DNA of 41,763 nt from Lachnospiraceae bacterium UBA1721. GTDB lineage: Bacteria; Bacillota; Clostridia; Lachnospirales; Lachnospiraceae. Shown here in pieces: positions 23,778 to 31,057 of this stretch. The DNA is taken from assembly GCA_002317155.1 (NCBI GenBank), contig DCIR01000096.1, positions 69,419 to 111,181 of the forward strand. The letters are read 5' to 3'. The position numbers and the translations under genes are program-made. Position 1 is the stretch's first letter. Each line of letters opens with the position of its first letter. The notes below the pieces were generated by a model. The model did no database searches and was not told the origin of the DNA. It saw only the letters and a program-made list of their open reading frames with translations.

Positions 23778-24095
23778 GTGAAATTTATATTGAAAATCTC
23801 AAGAGTGATTTTATCAATTATTTTGGCTATTGGAATAATTGCAATTGGAATTTTGAGCACGCCTAAAAAGGCAGAGGCAATGTGCTCAAATGGATCCCAT
23901 GTATATTCGGAAAGATATGTTTTGCGAGTTTATGGGTATCCTTATGCGGATAATAGGAGTCATCAAAAACATGCTGAAGTGTTATTACGATGTGGTATTT
24001 GCGGTTATTCAGTTATTGAAGATGCTTATATAAGCGAACCGCATAATGTTAATTCGAGCACTAATAGATGCGAGTGTGGATTTATACCGTATTAG
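23778..24095 (+). CDS. Small exported Cys-rich protein of the agr operon
   Basis: A protein of about 105 residues with a Sec signal sequence (FILKISRVILSIILAIGI; likely cleavage after AEA). A mature part of about 70 residues follows, rich in His and Cys, with CGICG and CECG pairs and an earlier MCSNGSH. Two CxxC-like knuckles suggest a metal-binding fold outside the cell. I take the GTG at 23778, five bases after AAAGG, as start. It begins 9 bases after agrB and ends 15 bases before the lipoprotein gene, so belongs to the same operon. No family recognised. Confidence 0.65.
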   Translation: MKFILKISRVILSIILAIGIIAIGILSTPKKAEAMCSNGSHVYSERYVLRVYGYPYADNRSHQKHAEVLLRCGICGYSVIEDAYISEPHNVNSSTNRCECGFIPY

Positions 24096-24110
24096 AGTAG
24101 GTGGACCGAT

Positions 24111-25451
24111 ATGTTGAATAACCATAAAATTGGTGGGAAGCTATTTTTTTTATTGCTAATTATTTTGATTTTTGGAGGATGTGGTAAGAAGGATAAAACG
24201 GAGTTGCCGCTGGATGGATATTATGCCAATGATGGTGATTTTGACGCTTCTAAATTTACAATCATCCCCGAAGAATTTTTTATAGATATAGATGAAACAG
24301 AGAAGGCTGAACGTCAAATAGTTGTATTAGCTATAAGTGTTCCGGAGGGGAGCGAGAATTACTATAATGAATGGAATTATTTGATTACTTCTTTTAATTC
24401 GATTAGCGATAAATACTATGTAGAGTTGGTTGAATATGTCAATGGATATGATCGCAGTGATGCTATGCAGAAATTGCTGGTTGAGATTGGGGCAGGAGGT
24501 GGCCCTGATATTATCTATGGCGATTTGATTGATGTTACTCAGTCAATGCTAGATGAGGGAGTGTTTGTGGATATGTCGGAATATATGACATATTACGGAA
24601 TTACTTCAGAGAAATATTTTCCGGGGTATGCAGATTATATTTACGAAGGCGGAATATATGCACTATGTCCAAGTATTGACGTTGTATCGGTTGCCGTAAA
24701 GAGTGATGTTATTGATAGCAACGATATAACCATAGATGAATATCTGGATGCACTTCTTGAGTATGAAGAGAAAGCAGCGTTTATTTATGCTGGACAGGAT
24801 GGTGGTAGTGTGTTGGACTATTTCCTATGTGGGTCTGAGGATTTGTGGGGAATTATTGATTGGGAAAACGGTACATGCGATTTTTCAAGCGAATTATTCG
24901 ATAAAATGCTTAAGGTGTCAAAGCGATATGCAGATGATGGAATAAATGGTTACGAGCCTATAATGAGTTATTTGTATACGTTAACCGGAATATATGAGAG
25001 CCGAGAGAGTACTGAACTACAGGGGAATATAGTAATCGATTATTTCTTTGATGACGGCAATCATCCTGTTTACCATGATGGACATGATGTTATGATCAAT
25101 TCTAATTCTGATAACATTGATGGGGCCTGGGCATTTTTGTCATATGTTATGTCAAAGAACGGGCAAAACTATGTAGGCAACCCCGTTAACAGAGAAGTGT
25201 TTTTGGATGAGGCTCAATATATTATTGGAATGATAGAAGAAGGCGTTACCAATATGATATTAGACGATGAACTTGTCGAAGAATTGGTATGTATATACAA
25301 TGATGCAAGGTATCTTCCGAAAAAAACGGACGTAATTAGAGAGATAATATACGAAGAAACAGAACAATATTTTACCAACGATAAAAGTATTGAAGAAGTT
25401 AAAGTGATTATTCAAAGTAGGGTTCAGCTATATCTTAATGAGAATAAATAA
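24111..25451 (+). CDS. Extracellular solute-binding lipoprotein of the agr operon
   Basis: A 446-residue lipoprotein with lipobox IFGGC (Cys24). It has a family-1 solute-binding architecture: a lobe with GAGGGPDIIYGDLIDVTQSM, typical of ABC-type sugar-binding proteins, and a C-terminal helix KSIEEVKVIIQSRVQLYLNE. No permease or ATPase gene is nearby, so it may work with a chromosomal transporter or serve as an extracellular binding or sensing protein. It follows the small Cys-rich gene by 15 bases. The C-terminal 37 residues have a diverged twin in the relic at 25548-25685. Confidence 0.82.
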   Translation: MLNNHKIGGKLFFLLLIILIFGGCGKKDKTELPLDGYYANDGDFDASKFTIIPEEFFIDIDETEKAERQIVVLAISVPEGSENYYNEWNYLITSFNSISDKYYVELVEYVNGYDRSDAMQKLLVEIGAGGGPDIIYGDLIDVTQSMLDEGVFVDMSEYMTYYGITSEKYFPGYADYIYEGGIYALCPSIDVVSVAVKSDVIDSNDITIDEYLDALLEYEEKAAFIYAGQDGGSVLDYFLCGSEDLWGIIDWENGTCDFSSELFDKMLKVSKRYADDGINGYEPIMSYLYTLTGIYESRESTELQGNIVIDYFFDDGNHPVYHDGHDVMINSNSDNIDGAWAFLSYVMSKNGQNYVGNPVNREVFLDEAQYIIGMIEEGVTNMILDDELVEELVCIYNDARYLPKKTDVIREIIYEETEQYFTNDKSIEEVKVIIQSRVQLYLNENK

Positions 25452-25472
25452 GGATATTTCGCACCTTCATAA

Positions 25473-25513
25473 TCGTATATTTTGAGGAATAATAGCGAAC
25501 TATGTCAATGAAA
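25473..25513 (+). promoter_or_regulatory. agr promoter block, copy 2
   Basis: A 41-bp block identical to copy 1 at 36 positions by hand alignment (core TATTTTGAGGAATA). A GGGAGG ribosome site and an ATG-AGA-TAA frame follow, so the original gene start has been lost. The upstream TCTGTCATTT element is absent. Confidence 0.75.
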
Positions 25514-25547
25514 CAAAAAGGGAGGAATATTATATGAGATAATCAAA

Positions 25548-25685
25548 ATGGAAAATTACAGCAAAACAATAGCGATTAAAGGAATCGTTAATGATGAAAC
25601 AGAAAGCTACTTTTCTGGAGAAAAATCTGCAGAAGAGGTTGCTGGTTTGCTTCAAGCGAGAGTAATGTTGTTATTGAACGAATAA
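25548..25685 (+). pseudogene. C-terminal scrap of a second solute-binding protein
   Basis: 45 codons whose last 37 (ending DETESYFSGEKSAEEV, then LLQARVMLLLNE) align without gaps to the end of the intact lipoprotein (EETEQYFTNDKSIEEV, then IIQSRVQLYLNE). The rest of the protein is missing. It lies 35 bases after promoter copy 2, so a deletion seems to have fused the promoter of one module to the tail of its last gene. It has an ATG and could still be translated, but has no clear ribosome site of its own. Confidence 0.75.
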
Positions 25686-25722
25686 TATGGCGAATAAAAT
25701 CTCAAAGTAAAAATCAGTAATA

Positions 25723-25760
25723 AAAAAGTGATTAGCTGGATAACCAGTTAATCACTTTTT
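25723..25760. terminator. Bidirectional terminator between the agr operons
   Basis: A 17-bp stem (AAAAGTGATTAGCTGG with complement, one G-T pair, loop ATAA) is flanked by A6 and T5. It can end both the rightward agrDB operon and the leftward agrCA operon. Confidence 0.88.
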
Positions 25761-25788
25761 GTTTCCTATCTTTTAATTATACAGCAAG

Positions 25789-26496
25789 CTATTTACTGAC
25801 TTTTAGATAAATGAGCCAATGCTTCTTAAAATCATTATGCTTTCTTTTTGATAAGTATATTGAATGTTTACTATCTAAGTGTATTGTGTCTTGGGTAAAT
25901 TCCACCACATGCGCAAGATTAACAATATAACTTCTATGGGAACGATAGAATAATGATTTTGGAAGCATATCCTCAAAAGCATTTATAGTCCCATAAATAG
26001 AATATTTATTATTAGTAGTATATATGTTAACTTTTTTCCCTTCCATTTCTATAAACAATATAGACGAAGTATTGCATAAGACAGTTTCATGATTACATTC
26101 AAAAGTAATTCTCTTTTCCTGATTTTGACTATAAGAAACCAAAGCATCATCAAGATTTCGATAGAGACGTTTGGTATCTAATGGCTTGCTGATATATCTA
26201 AACACGTTGAAACGCATAGCATCATCCAGGTATTCAGAATATGAAGTAATCATAATAATTATGCATTTATTGTTTTCAGCCATAATTCTTTTCCCAACAG
26301 AAATACCGTCAACTCCTGGCATTTCTACATCCAAAAAAACTATGTCTTTAGCTAATGTATCATTTAGCATATCGTCACCGGAATAATAAACAGCTATCTC
26401 CGGGAGCGATATGTTTTTTTTGTTGAAATATGTAGTTATGATTTCTTTAAGATTGTCTGCAAATAGACGATCATCATCACAAATTAGTATTCTCAT
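25789..26496 (-). CDS. agrA: AgrA-like LytTR response regulator
   Basis: A 235-residue regulator. The receiver domain has the acidic pocket DDD at 7-9, phosphoacceptor Asp56 in FLDVEMPG, Thr84 in IMITS and Lys104 in YISKPL. The LytTR DNA-binding domain covers about 128-233 (ILFIEMEGKKVNIYT; FYRSHRSYIVNLAHV). It should be phosphorylated by the adjacent AgrC-like kinase and activate promoters carrying the repeated blocks at 22961, 25473 and 27924. Its gene overlaps agrC by 20 bases, so they are coupled. Confidence 0.92.
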   Translation of the reverse strand: MRILICDDDRLFADNLKEIITTYFNKKNISLPEIAVYYSGDDMLNDTLAKDIVFLDVEMPGVDGISVGKRIMAENNKCIIIMITSYSEYLDDAMRFNVFRYISKPLDTKRLYRNLDDALVSYSQNQEKRITFECNHETVLCNTSSILFIEMEGKKVNIYTTNNKYSIYGTINAFEDMLPKSLFYRSHRSYIVNLAHVVEFTQDTIHLDSKHSIYLSKRKHNDFKKHWLIYLKVSK

Positions 26497-27802
26497 AGAA
26501 TCCCCAACTGAATATTACTACTGTGTTATGCTGCTGGTTAATATCATCAGTGTATTGTTGTATGTGTCCATTGATTTTTTCTATTACATTTTTTACACTA
26601 ATGAGTCCATATCCGTGCATTTCCGGATTAGGCTTAGTTGTACCTATGGATAGGTTTCGATTCAGTGTTGACTGACAGGAATTAGATATTTTTATGATAC
26701 TTATCTTCTTATCTGTATCTGATGTAATAATTATGTTTATATATGGATTTGAACATTTGATTGCTGCTTCGATTGAATTATCCAATAGGTTACAAAAGAT
26801 TACTGTAAGGTCGTATGTCGAAATAAAATCAAGGTATACATTAACAGTTTCAATATTAAACTCAATTTCATTCTCTTGGGCGGTTTGTGAATACCTGGAC
26901 AATATCGCATTAAGGAAATCATTGCTGCAGTATTTTGCAGTAGGTACTAAGGCTGGCGATGAATAAAGAGCGGATATGTATTCTTTCACGGCTTTTTCAT
27001 CACTGGAAAGGCAGGATATGGATTGAAGATGATTCTTTATATCATGAATCAGTATTCGTTGATCCGTTTCTCGGTTCTTTATTTCTTCGATAAGTGATAA
27101 GGTATCTTTTTCAAATTGTAACTGCCGTAATTTTAAGGAATTAATGTGACTGTTTTTTCGCATAAAAATATACAGAAGAATAACAAGGGTAAGTATTGCC
27201 ATCAGCAAAAACAAACAGATTAATATACCGTTAATTTGCTTTGGAGAGGGATTGTCGATCAGTAAACCGGCAAAGCCTATTGTGAGGACAATAGTAATGC
27301 AGGCACATATGATTAGTATTATTACGAATTCCTTTTTAGCAGATATTTCCTTGTCGCGCAGGCGTATTTGCAGAAATGCAACACAGAATAAAAGTACTGC
27401 ATATATGAATACAGAGAAGGACAATGCAAATAAATTGTTATCAGCATTCCAGTGGTTCCAGAACTCTGATATAAACAGAGCATTGCATAAATAACCCGTT
27501 ATGGTTTCGGATGCTATTGATAAAAATGTCAGGAGGCATGTCTGTATAAAGGCAGATACGAAGTTTGTCTCATAAAGAAATTTGATGATTAAAAAATTGA
27601 ATATCGTGAAAAACAGTATATTAGCAATAACGCCGGAAATATTTGAAAAGGAATGTAACAAAAACAATGAGCTATAAGAAACAATATATGCTGGAATACG
27701 AATAATATTGCTGTATTTGGGAGCTACGAGAAATTTGTTGTATAGGTATAATGCTATTGCTTCAATCAAAAGACATATTAACAATACTATTTTGATGGAC
27801 AT
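26477..27802 (-). CDS. agrC: AgrC-like sensor histidine kinase
   Basis: A 441-residue membrane kinase. The first 215 residues form six or seven hydrophobic helices (peptide-sensing part); a coiled linker follows. The phosphoacceptor is His253 in IHDIKNHL, the N box is NLLDNSIEAA (338-347) and the G box is HGYGLISVKNV (396-406), the GHKL pattern of AgrC/ComD-type kinases. It probably senses the cyclised product of the AgrD-like peptide. It is transcribed with agrA, opposite to agrDB; classical agr is a single operon, so this split layout is less usual. Confidence 0.9.
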   Translation of the reverse strand: MSIKIVLLICLLIEAIALYLYNKFLVAPKYSNIIRIPAYIVSYSSLFLLHSFSNISGVIANILFFTIFNFLIIKFLYETNFVSAFIQTCLLTFLSIASETITGYLCNALFISEFWNHWNADNNLFALSFSVFIYAVLLFCVAFLQIRLRDKEISAKKEFVIILIICACITIVLTIGFAGLLIDNPSPKQINGILICLFLLMAILTLVILLYIFMRKNSHINSLKLRQLQFEKDTLSLIEEIKNRETDQRILIHDIKNHLQSISCLSSDEKAVKEYISALYSSPALVPTAKYCSNDFLNAILSRYSQTAQENEIEFNIETVNVYLDFISTYDLTVIFCNLLDNSIEAAIKCSNPYINIIITSDTDKKISIIKISNSCQSTLNRNLSIGTTKPNPEMHGYGLISVKNVIEKINGHIQQYTDDINQQHNTVVIFSWGFYENTNL

Positions 27803-27864
27803 ATTTAATACCTTTCAGAGGATTGTTTGATTTGTACCATTCATTAGCTGTTAATTCATATTCA

Positions 27865-28013
27865 ATGTTTATAATTATAACTCATCGTTGACAAAGATAT
27901 CAATATGATGACGGCAGACCCAATCTGTCATTTGGAGAGTGAAATTGGTCATTATAAGAAATAATATAGAAATCGTATGTTTTGAGGAATATTATCAGAC
28001 TATGCTAGTGAAA
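27865..28013. promoter_or_regulatory. agr control region, copy 3, with XRE-type block
   Basis: Two shared parts are present. Positions 27865-27911 match 22803-22849 at 37 of 47 positions (the XRE operator area). TCTGTCATTT at 27924 and the 41-bp block at 27973-28013 match the agrD control region. Leftward it is the agrC upstream region; rightward it leads to the agrB relic and secreted protein gene. About 100 bp between the two parts is missing relative to copy 1. Confidence 0.7.
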
Positions 28014-28070
28014 TAAAAAGGAGTTACTTTAGCATATGTATGACCAGTATAGTACTGACCAATTTACAAA

Positions 28071-28187
28071 ATGCATAAAAGTTTTTTAGATGTATTATTA
28101 CCAAAGATTATCACTGGCATAATAGAAGATGCATTGGGGTTTGGCGGGAAAGATGGCGTTTTTTTAAGAAAGGATGTTGATTTATGA
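28071..28187 (+). pseudogene. agrB relic fused into a 38-codon frame
   Basis: The frame reads MHKSFLDVLLPKIITGIIED and ends GFGGKDGVFLRKDVDL. It aligns with the C-terminal part of the intact AgrB (HKRILDVILLNLIIGIIE, WLSGKDDA), at DNA level too. The catalytic half is missing. The TGA overlaps the ATG of the next gene (ATGATGA), so even this scrap might couple translation, although no ribosome site precedes it. Confidence 0.72.
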
Positions 28188-28630
28188 TGAAAGCAGTGAG
28201 AAAAGTTTTAACATTATCTATTGTTGCATGTATGTTCATATCTGGTATGAAGATAGATGGCAAAGCCGCAAGTGAGGATTCTGTATTTGTTGAAGAGATT
28301 GTTGATGAGATTCAAAGCGATGGAAGCTTTTCATTTTCATTTAACACAGCAATGCAATCTGGCTCATTTACTGTGGGAGCAAGTGGAAATGTATTAACCA
28401 TGTATATACAAGCCACAACACCTTCCACAGTCAAATCATTCACTGTTACATTAATAGGACCAGATGGTTATAGTCAAGGTTATACAATAAATGCTGATGG
28501 GCAGTTGCATGTAATTACATATTCCGGGACTGCTAGTGGAAAATACTATTTCTTAAAGTTTACTAAAGGTATATTTACTGATACAGTAACTGGATCCGGA
28601 ATGCTATATCCTGTAAGCAATGCTCATTAA
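28184..28630 (+). CDS. Small secreted protein under agr copy-3 promoter
   Basis: A 148-residue protein with a Sec signal peptide (KVLTLSIVACMFISG, then KAAS as cleavage region). The mature part is Ser/Thr/Gly-rich and beta-strand-like (SFSFNTAMQSGSFTVGASGN; GPDGYSQGYTINADGQLHVI), resembling a small beta-sandwich secreted protein. I recognise no family. AAGGA precedes the start. It is the first intact gene behind the third copy of the agr promoter block, so it is a likely quorum-controlled exported product. The VanZ-domain gene follows 18 bases later. Confidence 0.65.
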   Translation: MMKAVRKVLTLSIVACMFISGMKIDGKAASEDSVFVEEIVDEIQSDGSFSFSFNTAMQSGSFTVGASGNVLTMYIQATTPSTVKSFTVTLIGPDGYSQGYTINADGQLHVITYSGTASGKYYFLKFTKGIFTDTVTGSGMLYPVSNAH

Positions 28631-28648
28631 ATTGTAAAAAGGGATTAT

Positions 28649-30028
28649 ATGATTGCAATTTCAATACTATTTAGAAAAATAGCCATTATATCAATAATTG
28701 GTAGTATTTCAATATTGCTTTTTTCAATTCTTTATAAAAAAGGGATATTGAAGATGAAACGGGAAATATGGATCTTTACATTGGGAATCCTATATATGAC
28801 CGCATTACTGATTGTGACTTTGTTAAGCAGATCGTATGGCGAAGTCAATCGTTCTTATCTGTATGATGGAATTATTGCACCGGGTAAATCATATGAGGAA
28901 GCATATCTAAGGGTAAACGTAGTATGTTGGATGAATATATATCTTAATGTGCTTCTTTTTGTGCCATTTGGTGTGCTTCTACCTCTTTGCACAAAGAATA
29001 AAGCTAAATCGTGGATGGTCTATTTGAGCGGAGTTATACTTACCTTTTTTATTGAGACAGTACAATATTTAGGGAAAGCCGCACCGTTCGAATTTGATGA
29101 TTGCATAAATAATTCTATAGGTGCATTTATTGGATATGGGTTATATAGGTTGATATTGCGTAAGCGAAACCGAAACAGAGTGTTCATATATCAGCTTCCA
29201 ATAATTGTCTATGTAATAGGAAATATTGTGATTTTGGTGTTTTATCTTACAAAGCCATATGGAAACATAGATTTTTTCTACAAAAAATATGATCGTAGGG
29301 TATCGGTATCTTTATCTGCAGAATTATCTGACGAATCTGTTAGTGCAAAAATATATAAAGATTCAGATAGTATTTTTAAGCTCATATCGGTAGGTAATAA
29401 AATAAACGGCAATAATAGAGGATTATATAATCTTCCTGATACATCATTTGAATATTGGTACATATATAGTGGTTCGGCATGCCTTGGTAATGTAGGTATA
29501 AAGAATAGAGACCTAAGAATGAATAATATTGTACTGTCTTCAAATGAAAAAAATTTATATGAATTAAGTGAGGAAGATACCTACAAGTTCTTGTATTCAA
29601 AAGGAATTGAGTTACCTGACAATCTTGATTTTTATATCGAAAACCACGGGAGCGATTATGTAATATGTTACACAGCCGGCGAGAATAATTTTGCTGATAT
29701 AGGTATTATGGGCGGAGTTACTCTCCGACAAACAAAGGGTAGTCGAGTATATGGCATTGAATATACATTGCATAAGTTAGTGAAATATTCTGATATTGAA
29801 CTGCAGAGTATATATTCTGCAGTTCAAAAAATAAGAGAAGGTGAATTCTCTGGCGGCTATATAGAAAACGAGACAATCGAGAGCATAGATATTATAGGAG
29901 CTGATGTGATATATACCTTTGATAGTAAAGGTATATACAGACCATATTATGCTTATAATGTCATAATTAATGAAATAGCTACATGGATATATGTTGAGCC
30001 TGATGAATTAGTGATTGTAGATAAATAG
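28649..30028 (+). CDS. VanZ-domain membrane protein with long extracytoplasmic tail
   Basis: A 459-residue protein. The N-terminal half has five or so membrane segments with VanZ features (LNVLLFVPFGVLLPL; GVILTFFIETVQYL; FEFDDCINNSIGAFIGYGLY). Another helix at about 183-203 leads to a hydrophilic tail of about 250 residues, not part of ordinary VanZ (about 160 residues). VanZ in Tn1546 gives low-level teicoplanin resistance; most homologues are uncharacterised. It follows the secreted protein gene by 18 bases and is probably in the same transcript. The tail could be an exported sensor or binding domain; I do not recognise it. Confidence 0.8.
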   Translation: MIAISILFRKIAIISIIGSISILLFSILYKKGILKMKREIWIFTLGILYMTALLIVTLLSRSYGEVNRSYLYDGIIAPGKSYEEAYLRVNVVCWMNIYLNVLLFVPFGVLLPLCTKNKAKSWMVYLSGVILTFFIETVQYLGKAAPFEFDDCINNSIGAFIGYGLYRLILRKRNRNRVFIYQLPIIVYVIGNIVILVFYLTKPYGNIDFFYKKYDRRVSVSLSAELSDESVSAKIYKDSDSIFKLISVGNKINGNNRGLYNLPDTSFEYWYIYSGSACLGNVGIKNRDLRMNNIVLSSNEKNLYELSEEDTYKFLYSKGIELPDNLDFYIENHGSDYVICYTAGENNFADIGIMGGVTLRQTKGSRVYGIEYTLHKLVKYSDIELQSIYSAVQKIREGEFSGGYIENETIESIDIIGADVIYTFDSKGIYRPYYAYNVIINEIATWIYVEPDELVIVDK

Positions 30029-30175
30029 TTTAAGGTATTAAAGATTGTACTTGCTTTTTGCATTACTTAGAGGGAATACAGATAAGAATCAGGTTATTTG
30101 AGTGTATGAAAGTTTTTCTGTAAATTAAGAATGATAGGTCTTCTATGATAAAATAATCATAGGAGGCCTTTTATT

Positions 30176-30601
30176 ATGGCAAGAGAAAAGAAACCAGTAC
30201 ACAAAGTACAAATGACCGAGGGTAAGAGGAGCATTATCCATCAGCTGCTTGAAGAGTACGACATTCAGAGCGCAGAGGATATCCAGGATGCCCTCAAGGA
30301 TTTGCTCGGTGGAACCATTAAAGAAATGATGGAAGCCGAAATGGATGACCATCTGGGCTATGGCCGATCTGAACGCTCAGACAGTGATGACTATCGCAAT
30401 GGCTATAAGTTAAAGCGTGTGAACAGCAGTTACGGATCCATGGAGATTGAAGTACCTCAGGACCGTAAGTCATCTTTCGAACCCCAAGTGGTTAAAAAAC
30501 GTCAGAAGGATATTTCTGACATTGATCAGAAGATCATCTCAATGTACACCAAGGGAATGACCACAAGACAGATATCAGAAACTATTGAGGATAGTGGATA
30601 A
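30176..30601 (+). mobile_element. Truncated IS256-family transposase
   Basis: The first 141 residues of an IS256-type (Transposase_mut) protein: EYDIQSAEDIQDALKDLLGG, EAEMDDHLGYGRSERSD, YRNGYKLKRV and ISMYTKGMTTRQISETIED are its normal N-terminal third. A full transposase has about 400 residues with a DDE triad; none of that remains. AGGAGG precedes the ATG. In front lies a near-palindrome (GGTCTTCTATGAT...ATCATAGGAGGCC). No right end is visible, so the element is dead. It marks the border between the agr island and the transfer genes. Confidence 0.85.
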
Positions 30602-30754
30602 CTAACTATATTGACACCAAATTGTCCACAATCCATACCCCCTTAATATCATTATATCATTAATATCCATTTTATAAATTGCTATATAAAACCTTCTTAA
30701 TCCATATATTATTTATATTCTGTATGTAATTTAAAGTGTATAGATTAACATTCT

Positions 30755-30783
30755 GGTGACAGTACGGTCACCTACCTGGTGAC
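30755..30783. repeat. GGTGAC-agtacg-GTCACC palindrome plus extra half-site
   Basis: A palindrome with 6-bp arms (30755-30772) followed by another GGTGAC at 30778-30783. It lies just past the 3' end of the leftward HTH gene, in the 197-base gap after the IS256 remnant. It is possibly an operator or transfer-related site. Confidence 0.4.
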
Positions 30784-30798
30784 ACTTATAACAAACAT

Positions 30799-31053
30799 TT
30801 ACTTCTCAATCCTATATATTAAAGTGCTTTTTCCGCCATTCTCACGCCAACGCTGCTCGGTAGATATCATACCTGCATTGACCAAATCATTAACTGCCCT
30901 GATAACAGTCCTTTTACATATTCCAAGATCCCCTGCAATGGTTTTCATTGCAGGGAAACACTCATTTTTCTTGCCACATCTTTCTTTCAGATACAGATAT
31001 ACAACCTTGTCTCTTTCTGGCAAATCAGCCGAATAAATTGATGTCCTCTCCAT
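30799..31053 (-). CDS. Helix-turn-helix (HTH_36-like) protein
   Basis: An 84-residue winged-helix protein: LPERDKVVYLYLKERCGKKN, CFPAMKTIAGDLGICKRTVI and NDLVNAGMISTEQRWRENGG. This is the pattern of replication-initiator-type HTH_36 domains found alone in many conjugative elements. It lies 4 bases after the coupling-protein gene and ends the leftward transfer operon. It may regulate transfer genes or help element replication. No effector domain is present. Confidence 0.75.
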   Translation of the reverse strand: MERTSIYSADLPERDKVVYLYLKERCGKKNECFPAMKTIAGDLGICKRTVIRAVNDLVNAGMISTEQRWRENGGKSTLIYRIEK

Positions 31054-31057
31054 ATAT

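Noticed and set aside
30176..30601. Complete insertion sequence
   Set aside because: Only the N-terminal third of the transposase exists, without DDE residues or a right terminal repeat.
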